Shown: positions 47,231 to 55,986 of the stretch, one piece after another | Numbering within the stretch: position 1 is the stretch's first letter | How the letters are laid out: the number at the start of each line of letters is the position of its first letter | Assembly (NCBI GenBank): GCA_009773415.1 | Contig: WSNO01000006.1 | Location: 1-64,000 of the forward strand | Source: Nitrospirota bacterium | GTDB lineage: Bacteria > Nitrospirota > Thermodesulfovibrionia > Thermodesulfovibrionales > Dissulfurispiraceae | Direction of reading: 5' to 3' | DNA: 64,000 nt | Notes under the pieces: generated by a model | The model's input: the letters and a program-made list of their open reading frames with translations, nothing else | Told to the model about the DNA's origin: nothing | Database searches by the model: none | Translations under genes and position numbers: made by a program

Positions 47231-48304
47231 TCAGTTTATAATCACTCCTCCGCCAAGAACCCGGTCGCCGTCGTAGATGACCGCACTCTGTCCCGGCGCA
47301 GGAGCCCACTGGGGAACATCAAATGTAATGGTGAACCTGTCGCTCTCGACATTCACCGTTGCCGGCTCATCATTCATCATCGAACGAATTTTTACTGACC
47401 CTCTCACTGAAGAATTACTGTCAAGAAAGGTTCCCGGCGGCACGAGCCACTGTGCATTCGCAGCCCGGCAGCTTCGGCTCAGCAGCATTTCACGGGAACC
47501 GATAATAACGGCATTCCGTCCAGCGTCAATGTTGACGACATAGACCGGCTTGCCCATTGCCGGCAAACGTTTGCGCTGTCCGATGGTATAGAAATGGATA
47601 CCCTGATGCTGTCCGACCGTCAGGTTCGTCGCGGCATCAACAACGGGCCCGGGCTGACGCTGGGCAAGCCGATCGACAAAGGTGCCGTAATCACCGTCCT
47701 CAATAAAGCAGATCTCCTGACTCTCAGGCCTCAGTGCTGCTGCCAGGTTCAGCGCCTGTGCAAGTTCAATGGTTTCATTCTTCCTGAAACCGCCGAGCGG
47801 CAAAAGCAGCCGCCGCAGCATATCATGAGACAGAGCATAAAGCACGTAAGACTGATCTTTTGCCGGATCAAACCCTTTTTTCAACTCAACAACTCCCTGC
47901 TTCGGACGGACAACGCGCGCATAGTGGCCGGTTGCTATAAATTCTGCACCGATGGAGTCGGCATATTTCAGAAGATACGGAAACTTGATCAGTCGGTTGC
48001 ACAAGATACAGGGATTCGGCGTTCTCCCCTCCGCATAAGCCGCAACAAACGGCTCTATCACCTTTGCGAGAAAGGCATCGCGGAGATTGATGATTGCGTG
48101 CTCAACGCCAAGTGTTGCAGCTGTCTGTCCCGCCTCCTGCACCGAAGCAATCGAGCAGCACGGGGCATTTTCATACACCGAATGCATCCGTGCCTCGTAC
48201 AAAAGAAAACTGACGCCCACAACGCGGTATCCCTGCTGCTTCAGCAGATATGCAGAGACCGAAGAATCGACTCCGCCGCTCATGCCGACGACCACTGCGC
48301 TCAC
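47231..48304 (-). CDS. mnmA: tRNA-specific 2-thiouridylase
   Basis: Puts sulfur on U34 of tRNA-Lys, -Glu and -Gln. 357 residues: PP-loop GMSGGVDSSVSAYLLKQQGY, first catalytic Cys in GRTPNPCILCNRLIKF, second in ALRPESQEICFIEDGDY, and the C-terminal TruB-like/beta-barrel domains (GQHQGIHFYTIGQRKRL). The GTG start overlaps the pfkB stop by four bases. The motif positions argue against a truncated start. Confidence 0.95.
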   Translation of the reverse strand: MSAVVVGMSGGVDSSVSAYLLKQQGYRVVGVSFLLYEARMHSVYENAPCCSIASVQEAGQTAATLGVEHAIINLRDAFLAKVIEPFVAAYAEGRTPNPCILCNRLIKFPYLLKYADSIGAEFIATGHYARVVRPKQGVVELKKGFDPAKDQSYVLYALSHDMLRRLLLPLGGFRKNETIELAQALNLAAALRPESQEICFIEDGDYGTFVDRLAQRQPGPVVDAATNLTVGQHQGIHFYTIGQRKRLPAMGKPVYVVNIDAGRNAVIIGSREMLLSRSCRAANAQWLVPPGTFLDSNSSVRGSVKIRSMMNDEPATVNVESDRFTITFDVPQWAPAPGQSAVIYDGDRVLGGGVIIN

Positions 48305-49209
48305 GTCAGCTCAATCCCTCTCTGCCGGAGGAATGTAACCAGTGTGGCAAGTTCGGGGATTCCGGATCGCCCCCCGAACACGGTGCACTTTAACGCCGCC
48401 GCCCCCGAGGCAAAATAGAGAACGGTTTCGAGGTCCCATCCCTGCAGGAGACCGGCAACATAAGCGCCATGAAAGACGTCGCCCGCGCCGGTCGTGTCTA
48501 TTGCCTCAACCTGAAACGCCGGGACGTAGATGGAGCGAAACCCGTGATAGGTATAACTGCCTCGTTCTCCAAGCGTAATGGTGGTCGTGCCCCAGCCCCG
48601 TTCACGCACTGTTTCCGCAAATGCCGGAGCATCGCCGTTCCAGCCGAGTCCGCGGGCAAACTCTTCGGAGCCGACAACATAATCGCACAGGGCTGCAAGC
48701 TCCAGCATGCCGTCGCGAACCCGCCCTGCATCAAGCATCACCGGAATGCCCAGCTCTCTCGCTCTCTTTGCCGCCCCCAGAGAGACGTCTTTCATCAACC
48801 CGTCAAGCAGCAGAAATTTCACACCGCGAAAAAAATCGTCATCAATCTCGTCAGGCGTCAGTTCAGGCCCCGACGGTCGCTGCCAGAATATGGTTCTCCT
48901 GCCTCCGTCTTTCTCCACCGCGATAAAAGCCCGCTGTGACGTGGCGCCTTCGCGCTCAATAAGATAGGCAGTGTCAATCTGGGCCGTAAGCAGCGACCGG
49001 AGAATTCCGGCTCCGGCATCGTCATCCCCGACAACGCCTGCAAAACGGCACGGTATCCGAAAACGCGACAGGGTAGCAAGAGCAGTTGCAACCGGTCCGC
49101 CACCCTGAATCATCCACTTCATAACTTCTTTCTTGGTGTCCGCCTCAGGATATGCATCTACAAGGGCGATGAAATCGAGACAGCACTGCCCGATACCGGC
49201 TACAACCAT
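48301..49209 (-). CDS. PfkB-family carbohydrate kinase
   Basis: 302 residues, ribokinase fold. The N-terminal GGPVATALATLSRF and the C-terminal anion-hole motif DTTGAGDVFHGAYVAGL (catalytic Asp) are intact. Substrate unknown; it does not have clear ribokinase, 2-keto-3-deoxygluconate kinase or fructokinase signatures that I could use. Two ATGs lie six bases apart; the one nine bases from GGAGG is chosen. First gene of the long minus-strand run to holA, overlapping mnmA (GTGA). Confidence 0.88.
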   Translation of the reverse strand: MVVAGIGQCCLDFIALVDAYPEADTKKEVMKWMIQGGGPVATALATLSRFRIPCRFAGVVGDDDAGAGILRSLLTAQIDTAYLIEREGATSQRAFIAVEKDGGRRTIFWQRPSGPELTPDEIDDDFFRGVKFLLLDGLMKDVSLGAAKRARELGIPVMLDAGRVRDGMLELAALCDYVVGSEEFARGLGWNGDAPAFAETVRERGWGTTTITLGERGSYTYHGFRSIYVPAFQVEAIDTTGAGDVFHGAYVAGLLQGWDLETVLYFASGAAALKCTVFGGRSGIPELATLVTFLRQRGIELT

Positions 49210-49385
49210 GGTCATGTTCCTCCGCGCTTATGGGTAATAGAACGCACCCGTCATTAGTTCTCTGCCAGCAGGAGCAGCGAAACGTCACAAATGAGGTCCC
49301 CCGCCGTCTGTCTTTACAGATACGGCCGTCCGCATTCTGATTTTTCAGTCTATCACGAGCACGGCAGACAAGGCAAAACACTGTT

Positions 49386-49415
49386 TTTACTTTTATTTTT
49401 GAAATATGGTACATT
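49386..49415 (+). promoter_or_regulatory. Promoter of the peptidyl-prolyl isomerase gene
   Basis: -35 TTTACT (49386-49391), 18-base spacer, extended -10 TGgTACATT (49407-49415), 34 bases ahead of the ATG. The AT-rich surroundings stand out from the neighbouring genes. Confidence 0.5.
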
Positions 49416-49448
49416 TTAAGTTGAATTTTTTGAATAAGGAGAACAAGC

Positions 49449-50402
49449 ATGAAAAGACTGGTAATCGCGCTTTCCGCGTGTGCATTATTGATTGGTTGCG
49501 CCAGACCGGCAGACCAGACCGGCGGTCCGGTCGTCGCTACGGTCGACAACGTGGCGATTACGGCAAAAGACGTGCAGGAAGAAATGAAGGGGCTTCCGGA
49601 TGTGGCGAAGCAGTTCTTTCAGGGACCTGAAGGGACCACCCGCTTTATCGATGAACTGGTGAAGAAGGAAATGCTCTACCTTGAAGCCAGAAAACGCGGC
49701 ATCGACAAAGAAAAAGATGTCGAAAAGCGCATTGAGGACTTCAAGAAAATCGTGATGATCAACAAGATGCTCGAAAAAGAGGTCGAAGCCAAAGCAAAAC
49801 CGACCGATCAGGAAATAAAGGAGTATTACGAAAAAAACAAGGAAGAGTTCATCGAGGCGTCGCAGATCCGGCTGAGCCAAATTGTCGCAAAGGATGAGAA
49901 AGGTACCCGTGCAGCTCTTGAACGCCTGCAGAAAGGCGATGACTTTAAGGCTGTGGCAGCAGCCCTGTCCAAAGACGCTTCAGCAAAAACGGGGGGTGAT
50001 ATCGGGTTCTTCAAGCGCGGCGATCTTTCCCCGCAGCTTGAAAACGTCGCCTTCCGCCTGAGAAAAGACCAGACGAGCATGCCGATTCCGATGAAAGACG
50101 GCATTCATATACTGAAAGTTACCGATATCAAGGGTAATCCGGTCGATTTTGAAAAGGCAAAGCCGGTTATTCTGCAGCGTCTGACCGTAGACCGTCAGAA
50201 GGCCACTTTTGACAAGTTCATCGAAGATATGAAGAAGACCTATAAAGTAGACTTCAAGAAAGACGAGATCGCCAAAATGACCGGTGCGCCTGCGGTGCCG
50301 GCGCAGCCGGGAGCGCTGACCGCTCCGGTTGACAAGCCTTCAGAGTCACCGGCACCCAAGCCTGCCGACGCTCCAAAGCCGGCGGAAGCTCCTAAAAAAT
50401 AA
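49449..50402 (+). CDS. Periplasmic parvulin-type peptidyl-prolyl isomerase, lipoprotein
   Basis: 317 residues, PrsA/SurA-like foldase. Signal peptide with lipobox LLIGC (Cys17), an N-terminal SurA-N-like helical domain, a parvulin domain (about 130-235: IRLSQIVAKDEKG, GGDIGFFKRGDLSPQLENVAF, GIHILKVTDIKGN) and a Pro/Ala/Lys-rich tail. Helps outer-membrane or exported proteins to fold. AAGGAG lies six bases before the ATG. Own promoter and terminator. Confidence 0.92.
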   Translation: MKRLVIALSACALLIGCARPADQTGGPVVATVDNVAITAKDVQEEMKGLPDVAKQFFQGPEGTTRFIDELVKKEMLYLEARKRGIDKEKDVEKRIEDFKKIVMINKMLEKEVEAKAKPTDQEIKEYYEKNKEEFIEASQIRLSQIVAKDEKGTRAALERLQKGDDFKAVAAALSKDASAKTGGDIGFFKRGDLSPQLENVAFRLRKDQTSMPIPMKDGIHILKVTDIKGNPVDFEKAKPVILQRLTVDRQKATFDKFIEDMKKTYKVDFKKDEIAKMTGAPAVPAQPGALTAPVDKPSESPAPKPADAPKPAEAPKK

Positions 50403-50421
50403 GATTCCTGGCGCATTCACA

Positions 50422-50455
50422 CAGCCCGGCGAGAGAGCCTCGCCGGGCTGTTTTG
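50422..50455 (+). terminator. Terminator of the isomerase gene
   Basis: Twelve-bp perfect GC-rich stem (50422-50433 with 50439-50450, five-base loop) followed by TTTTG, 19 bases past the stop. Confidence 0.88.
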
Positions 50456-50492
50456 TTTCCGAACCTCTGATATCCATGCTAAGCTTGTTCTC

Positions 50493-51704
50493 ATGAACAA
50501 GCGCCAGAACCAACTATCAGCCCGATCAATAAGCAACCGCTCTCATTATATGCTTCAGCTCATTGTCTTTTCGCTCGTCTCCGCGTCTTTTGCGAACGTT
50601 TACATCACTCAGCCGGTTCTGCCGGTTCTGCAGCAGGAATTCTCCGCTGATATGGTAATTGTTTCATTGAGCGTCTCTGCTGTTATCCTCGGCATCGCGA
50701 TTTCAAATCTTCCGTTCGGCTATCTTGCAGACAAACTTCCTATCCGTCCTATTATTCTGACCGGTGGCATAATGGTTGCTGCGTGCAGCATTGTCTGCGC
50801 GCTGACGCATGACCTATGGATACTCGTCATTTCGCGTTTTCTGCAGGGAATGTTCATTCCGGCTTTGACGACCTGCCTTGCAGCCTATCTTGCAAAAACA
50901 CTTCCCCTGGAACGATTGAGCATCGTCATGGGGTCATATGTATCGGCAACTGTGCTCGGAGGGCTTGCCGGAAGACTTCTGGGCGGCTGGCTTCATCCGC
51001 CGCTGCATTGGCGTTATGCATTCTTGTCTGCGGCACTGCTCATGATTATTGCAACGGTAATTGCCGTGCGCGGACTACCCGCTTCATCCGCACATGCGGA
51101 CCCGCGGACGCAGACAGTCGGGTACCTTGAGCTGCTGAAAAGGAGAGAGTTATGGCCATTCTTTTTATGCGCGGCCGGATGTTTCTCCATTTTTTCGTCA
51201 ATTTTCAATTACCTTCCGTTCCGACTTGCCGAGACGCCCTTCAACTTCTCGACGGAGTTGATAACAATGCTCTATTTTTCCTATATCGTCGGTATCTTCA
51301 TGGGGCCGACAGCAGGCCGCGTCAGCAACCTGTTTGGCAGCGGAACCACGCTGGTCGTCGGGGCTATCGTGCTCGGCCTCTCGCTGACGCTGGTCATGCT
51401 TCCCTGGATTGCTGCGGTCGCTGTCGGACTCCTCGGCATCTGCGCCGGCTTCTTTGCGGTTCATGCTGCAGCGGTCGGCGCTCTGAATCGACGTCTTTCC
51501 GGCGGACATGGCCGTGCAAATGCTCTCTATGTATTGTTCTATTATATGGGAGGATGGAGCGGCATTACTCTCTCAGGATTTGCCTATCAGCAGGGAGGAT
51601 GGACCGCAGTCGTCATTCTCTGTCTTGCCCTGCTCATCATTCCGCTTGCGGCAGGAATCGGGGAGATGAAAAGCCGGCGGAAGAGATTGTCTTATCCTGC
51701 GTGA
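50493..51704 (+). CDS. MFS transporter (YnfM-like drug/arabinose efflux family)
   Basis: 403 residues with about 12 membrane segments. Family signs are TQPVLPVLQQEFSAD, the A-like motif GYLADKLPIRPIIL after the second helix, and SRFLQGMFIPALTTCLAAYLA. Substrate not predictable. It stands alone; no regulator is adjacent. The N terminus has about 20 polar residues before the first helix, so a later start is possible. Confidence 0.9.
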   Translation: MNKRQNQLSARSISNRSHYMLQLIVFSLVSASFANVYITQPVLPVLQQEFSADMVIVSLSVSAVILGIAISNLPFGYLADKLPIRPIILTGGIMVAACSIVCALTHDLWILVISRFLQGMFIPALTTCLAAYLAKTLPLERLSIVMGSYVSATVLGGLAGRLLGGWLHPPLHWRYAFLSAALLMIIATVIAVRGLPASSAHADPRTQTVGYLELLKRRELWPFFLCAAGCFSIFSSIFNYLPFRLAETPFNFSTELITMLYFSYIVGIFMGPTAGRVSNLFGSGTTLVVGAIVLGLSLTLVMLPWIAAVAVGLLGICAGFFAVHAAAVGALNRRLSGGHGRANALYVLFYYMGGWSGITLSGFAYQQGGWTAVVILCLALLIIPLAAGIGEMKSRRKRLSYPA

Positions 51705-51729
51705 AAGAGCCGGCTATCTGCCGGCCTGC

Positions 51730-52086
51730 TCACCGATGATCTGTTCCGGGAGAAGCAGATTGAGAATCAGGCGGCAGGCTTTCTGCATACCTGAACAGCC
51801 CGATGGATACGACGACCGCGATAAACGCTATGGTGAAGGCGAGTGTTCTTCCCCGCCACAACCCGACAAAGCTTTGTACAATTTCATTTGCGAGTACGGT
51901 GAATTTTCCGCCATAGAGTTCAAGATTGTGCCGGTACATCTTGGAATCTGCAGCAAAGTCCATAATGCTGTCGGAGGTATTTTCAGACGTCAGATAAATC
52001 AGCACGGCACAGCTCAGGCCAATCAGCAGAATCGCGGCGCTGATGAGATGCAGACGCGTCCGGCGACGGAGAATCGAACGTTTCAT
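51730..52086 (-). CDS. Small two-span membrane protein of unknown function
   Basis: 118 residues. A basic N terminus, a membrane segment (LISAAILLIGLSCAVLIYL), a ~45-residue loop and a second segment (LAFTIAFIAVVVSIGLF). No family recognised. It follows the monooxygenase-like gene after 20 bases on the same strand and converges on the MFS gene. Confidence 0.6.
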   Translation of the reverse strand: MKRSILRRRTRLHLISAAILLIGLSCAVLIYLTSENTSDSIMDFAADSKMYRHNLELYGGKFTVLANEIVQSFVGLWRGRTLAFTIAFIAVVVSIGLFRYAESLPPDSQSASPGTDHR

Positions 52087-52106
52087 AGTGTTCAGAAACC
52101 GCTCTT

Positions 52107-52412
52107 TTAGACTTCCTGCAGTATCTTCACCTCAACGCTTTCCACCATGTCCTTGACCGCCTCCTTGTATGCAATCATATGCGGAACTGCAAGATGCGCT
52201 TTCAGGGCCTCAACGCTCTGCCATTTTTCGATTATCGTCACGACACAGGCATCGCGGTGCTGCACGGTGATATCGGTCTGAGCGTCTGTTGCCGGTATAT
52301 ACTCAATGCAGCCCTTCTCAGCCCTCACCTTCGCAACATTTGCCTTGAAAACATCAATAAACGCATTCCGGCTGGAGGCTTTGACCCGGATCGATGCAAG
52401 TACATGAATCAT
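52107..52412 (-). CDS. Antibiotic-biosynthesis-monooxygenase-domain protein (YgiN-like)
   Basis: 101-residue ferredoxin-like dimeric domain: IRVKASSRNAFIDVFKANVAKVRAEKGCIEY, then TIIEKWQSVEALKAHLAVPHM. Relatives include quinol monooxygenase and small stress-related enzymes; the reaction here is unknown. GGAAGG precedes the ATG. Confidence 0.85.
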   Translation of the reverse strand: MIHVLASIRVKASSRNAFIDVFKANVAKVRAEKGCIEYIPATDAQTDITVQHRDACVVTIIEKWQSVEALKAHLAVPHMIAYKEAVKDMVESVEVKILQEV

Positions 52413-52522
52413 GGAGACCTTCCTTTCATTGCAGACGCTATGCCGATATTCATTTCACTATAGCAAATTGCCGCTGTCCCGCAAAAGTCCTGGTTCTCCG
52501 GCATGAGGTATACTAAGGGCAT

Positions 52523-53254
52523 ATGGACGTTGTGAGAGCGCATGCTTTGACCAGGAAATACGGAGACTTTTTCGCAGTAAACGGGATTGATTTTGCGATA
52601 ACGCAGGGCGAATGCTTCGGCTTTCTCGGACCAAATGGCGCGGGCAAGACTACGACAATGAAAATGATTTCATGCTTCTTGCCGCCCTCGTCCGGAGACC
52701 TGCATGTTTTTGATATGTCTGTCTGCGAGAAGCCGGGCGAAATCAAGGCACGGCTCGGAGTAATGCCGCAGGAGGACAACCTCGACCCGGATCTGAATGT
52801 CATCGAAAATCTGATCGTCTATGCCCGCTATTTCGGAATCGGAAAGCGTGAAGCGATGCTGCGGGCAGGCGAGCTCCTGAAGTTCATCGAGCTGAGCGAG
52901 AGAAATCATACGCCGATCAAGGATCTTTCCGGCGGCATGAAGCGCCGCCTGATGCTGGTACGGGCGCTCATGAATAATCCGGAAATAATTATGCTCGATG
53001 AGCCGACCACCGGGCTGGACCCTGCGAGCCGGCGCTCGGTCTGGGACAGAATGAACGAACTCAAGTTCAATAATACAACCTTGCTGCTGACGACTCACTA
53101 TATTGAAGAAGCCGAGCGCCTCTGCGATCGCGTTGCGATTATGGACCGTGGGCGAATCGTTGCTGTCGACACACCCCGGACACTCATGATCACTCATGGC
53201 GGGAACCTGGAGGATGTGTATCTGAAACTTACCGGGAGAACACTTGAAGGCTAG
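52523..53254 (+). CDS. ABC-2-type exporter, ATP-binding subunit (NodI/CcmA-like)
   Basis: 243 residues. Walker A GPNGAGKTTT, Q-loop VMPQEDNLDPDL, signature LSGGMKRRLMLVRAL, Walker B IIMLDEPTTGLDP, and the switch His in LLTTHYIEEAERL. Partner of the next gene. The NodI/daunorubicin-resistance style suggests lipid, polysaccharide or drug export; substrate unknown. Confidence 0.93.
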   Translation: MDVVRAHALTRKYGDFFAVNGIDFAITQGECFGFLGPNGAGKTTTMKMISCFLPPSSGDLHVFDMSVCEKPGEIKARLGVMPQEDNLDPDLNVIENLIVYARYFGIGKREAMLRAGELLKFIELSERNHTPIKDLSGGMKRRLMLVRALMNNPEIIMLDEPTTGLDPASRRSVWDRMNELKFNNTTLLLTTHYIEEAERLCDRVAIMDRGRIVAVDTPRTLMITHGGNLEDVYLKLTGRTLEG

Positions 53255-53999
53255 TCGCGTCATCAGCGTCCTCCGCCGTCATTTGACCGTATATACCAAA
53301 TTATACTTATCGAGCATTGCGCTGAATTTTGCGGAGCCGGTATTGTATCTTGCAGCATTCGGTATCGGGCTCGGCGCTTTCGTTCAGCAGATAGACGGCA
53401 TGCCGTACCTGAACTTTATCGCGCCTGGCATTATCGCATCTTCAGCGACATTTGGAGCTGTTTATGAATGTACCTATGGAACATATGTGCGGATGTTTTT
53501 TCAGAAGACCTTTGATGCGATACTGGCAACGCCGGTTTCCTTATATGAACTGGTGGCTGCCGAACTCATCTGGGGAGCGCTCAAAAGCGCATTCTATGGT
53601 TCGATCATCATGCTGGTGCTGGCACTCTTCGGACTGCTGCCCTCCGCTCTTATCCTGTTTGCTGTCCCGGTGCTTTTTCTGTCCGGGCTCCTCTTTGCCT
53701 CGCTCGCGATGATTGTGGCAGCTATCGTGCCGGGCATTGAGTCATTCAACTATTTTTATACGCTCTTTATGACTCCGCTGTTTCTCTTTTCAGGCATTTT
53801 TTTCCCGCTCACCGGCCTGCCGCCTTTTGTTGAAAATATTGCTCTTCTTTCGCCGCTGCATCATCTCGTGACCGCATGCCGTGCGCTAGCGTATGGACAA
53901 ACCGGCGGCGTATTTACTGATGTGCTCTGGATAACGGCAGCACTTGTTCTTGTCATACCCTGGCCCTTCAGGCTGCTGCGGAAAAAACTGATCAAATAA
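53244..53999 (+). CDS. ABC-2-type exporter, membrane subunit (NodJ-like)
   Basis: 251 residues, six membrane segments, ABC-2 family: NFAEPVLYLAAFGIGLGAFV, TYGTYVRMFFQKTFDAILATPVSLYELV, and FLFSGIFFPLTGLPPFVENIALLSPLHHLVTACRAL. The start is a TTG, decided by GGGAG five bases upstream; it overlaps the ATP-binding gene by 11 bases. A strong terminator follows. Confidence 0.92.
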   Translation: MKASRVISVLRRHLTVYTKLYLSSIALNFAEPVLYLAAFGIGLGAFVQQIDGMPYLNFIAPGIIASSATFGAVYECTYGTYVRMFFQKTFDAILATPVSLYELVAAELIWGALKSAFYGSIIMLVLALFGLLPSALILFAVPVLFLSGLLFASLAMIVAAIVPGIESFNYFYTLFMTPLFLFSGIFFPLTGLPPFVENIALLSPLHHLVTACRALAYGQTGGVFTDVLWITAALVLVIPWPFRLLRKKLIK

Positions 54000-54002
54000 A
54001 AG

Positions 54003-54030
54003 AGGGCTGAGCCTTTTGGCTCAGCCCTTT
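54003..54030 (+). terminator. Bidirectional terminator between the ABC exporter and the cytochrome
   Basis: Eleven-bp perfect stem (54003-54013 with 54018-54028, TTTT loop). T-rich flanks occur on both strands, so it can end both convergent transcripts. Confidence 0.85.
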
Positions 54031-54055
54031 GGCGCGTCGAACAGCTCTTAACTAT

Positions 54056-55363
54056 TTACTTGCCACCCTTGGCGATGCTCAGCTTCTTGGTGACCTTCTG
54101 CCACATCTGCGAGTTGCCCTCATCCTCTTTTTTGCCGTACGGCAGGTACCAGAGCTCGACCTCAACCGTCACGTCGTTGCTGATGATGGTGCGGGCAAGC
54201 TTGCCGTCCACCTTGCTCTCTTTATACAGCGGAACATAGAAGGTCTCCTTCACTGTTCTGAGCGGCGGCAGACTGGTGTCTTTCAGAAGACCGCTCTTTT
54301 CATACGGTCCTCTTCCCATCTTGTCCCCGCGTCCGAACTGCTGCGGAAGCGGCATATAAATTTTTTCCTGCTGATTGATGATCTTTCCGTCAGGCGTTTT
54401 CGTGGTCACATACAGGACCACCCGGTTCGGCGTGGGTCAGCCGTCCGGAATCGCATGTCCCGCTTTGTTTTTCAGTTCGACAATAACGGTCGCAGCCGGC
54501 GTCGTGGTTGCGATATCGCGCCACTGATAGCCTTCGGCATACACATGCATGTCGACAGCCATTTTTGCCAATTCAGGGGAGCGATAGCTCTGCATGTTGT
54601 GGCCGAGCTTCGACTTCTTCATATGGCAATCCTGGCAGGTTTCACGTTCACCTTCAGGAATGTAGGCAAAGTTGTAAGAACCATACAGGGTTGCACACTG
54701 CGTGGGATTGTCCTGACCGAAGTTCGGTCCCTGACCATGGCACTGACCGCATAAAATCGATTCACCCATGATCTTGCTCTGTTTCATCTTCGGAAAATCG
54801 GGGGTCGGGTGTTCGCCGTTTTTGGAACCATACACCACATTCTTTTCCGGATAGCCGTCAGCCCACTTGTGAACAATGGCATTGCGCTGATGACAGACGA
54901 GACAGTTGATGTTCAGTGACTGAAGTGTCTTTGCCGCAGCGTCGTCAGTCTCCTTGAACGCATACACATTCTTCATAATCTCCTGGGCAACACTGTCCTC
55001 AGCGTCTGCAAGCTGGGGCAGATGGCAATTGGCGCAGACCATAAGATGTTCTATCTTCATGTCTTCCGGCTTCTTAACCCCGGAAAAGGGCCAGTCCTTA
55101 TGCCCATTCTCGACAGTCGTCTTGAATGTTGCTGCAGTGCGGCCGACATCAGCCGGACCGAACATGGAACGTGCATGGAGAGATTGCTCCCACTCTTCAT
55201 AGATTTCCGCATGGCAGTCTTTGCACGAGGTGGAGTCATACATCTTCACGAGTTCAGCGATAGTCTTCGCCTTTTTCACGTTTTTTACGGCCGGACCTGA
55301 CGCAAATGCGGTCAGAGCAAAGCCGACGAGAGCGAAAATCACGCAAATCTTAAAAAACTTCAT
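54056..55363 (-). CDS. Exported pentaheme c-type cytochrome with an in-frame UGA, probable selenocysteine
   Basis: Read through the UGA at 54437-54439, this is one protein of 435 residues. Residues 1-22 are a signal peptide. Five CXXCH haem sites start at Cys47, 110, 154, 205 and 243. The UGA is codon 309, in KNKAGHAIPDG-U-PTPNRVVLYV; the 126 residues after it (LYVTTKTPDGK ... IAKGGK) continue in the same frame to a normal stop with a terminator, and have no start signal of their own (only a GTG without ribosome-binding site). A SECIS-like hairpin lies 16 bases past the UGA. Likely a periplasmic electron carrier or reductase. Alternatives: nonsense mutation or a base error turning Cys (TGC/TGT) into TGA. 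Confidence 0.62.
54401..54422 (-). promoter_or_regulatory. Candidate bacterial SECIS element
   Basis: Minus-strand RNA after the UGA: a six-bp Watson-Crick stem GUGGUC/GACCAC (54416-54421 with 54402-54407), then a C/U mismatch, a U-G pair and an apical GUAU loop. The loop begins with G-U, and its G (54413) is 24 bases past the UGA, within the range of known bacterial SECIS elements (roughly 16-37). The stem is short, so this is suggestive and not proof. Confidence 0.5.
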
Positions 55364-55544
55364 TACACCCTCCTTTCATATCTGAATCAGGTACGGCGGT
55401 ACAGTCTGGAACTCCCACCTCCCTTCGGATAGACGTAATGAACAGATGTGCTTACACTTATATTAGAACTACCGTTTATATAGCACATACGCCCGAGGGT
55501 GAGCAATAAAGATATAGCTATACTGCATATAGGATAAATCGAAG

Positions 55545-55964
55545 CTATTTGGCGTGAAGCGGTCTCATCACGAATGAAGAATCGGCATGCCCGTCTTTCA
55601 TCTTGATAAGCAGCCATTCCTTTCTCTTGCCTTTCATGCAGACAAGGACAAAAGCACCGTTCAGTTTTTTTCCGTGCAGGACAAATTCGATGCGCCCTTC
55701 GATCGGATTGCCTGAGACAAGATCAAAGGGGCCGGTGTCCCAGATGCAGACGGCTCCGGCGCCGTACTGATTTTTGGGAATGACTCCTTCAAACGAAGCG
55801 TAGGAGAGTTCATGGTCATCAACATGAATAGCGAGGCGCTTTTCGGCCGGATTCATGGACGGCCCCTTGGGCACAGCCCACGAAGCCAGAACTCCATCTA
55901 TTTCGAGCCTGAAATCAAAATGAAGCTGGCCGGCATGATGCTCGTGCACAACAAAAACCGGCAT
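55545..55964 (-). CDS. Stand-alone LigD-type 3'-phosphoesterase (PE) domain protein
   Basis: About 139 residues. FVVHEHHAGQLHFDFRLEIDGVLASWAVPKGPS, HVDDHELSYASFEGVIPKNQYGAGAV and GRIEFVLHGKKLNGAFVL are the core of the DNA ligase D phosphoesterase, which trims 3' ends; the metal-binding His/Asp/His residues (HEHH, HFD, HVDDHELSY) are there. No ligase or polymerase domain or ku gene is attached. The ATG at 55964 has no good ribosome-binding site; longer readings overlap the preceding gene. Probably translated by coupling to it. Confidence 0.8.
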   Translation of the reverse strand: MPVFVVHEHHAGQLHFDFRLEIDGVLASWAVPKGPSMNPAEKRLAIHVDDHELSYASFEGVIPKNQYGAGAVCIWDTGPFDLVSGNPIEGRIEFVLHGKKLNGAFVLVCMKGKRKEWLLIKMKDGHADSSFVMRPLHAK

Positions 55965-55986
55965 GGTATGTTTGAGTCCGGAAACG

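Noticed and set aside
54056-54421. The downstream half of the cytochrome as a separate gene starting at GTG 54421
   Set aside because: No ribosome-binding site, no signal peptide for what is a periplasmic domain, and it begins directly behind an in-frame UGA; read-through is a simpler reading.
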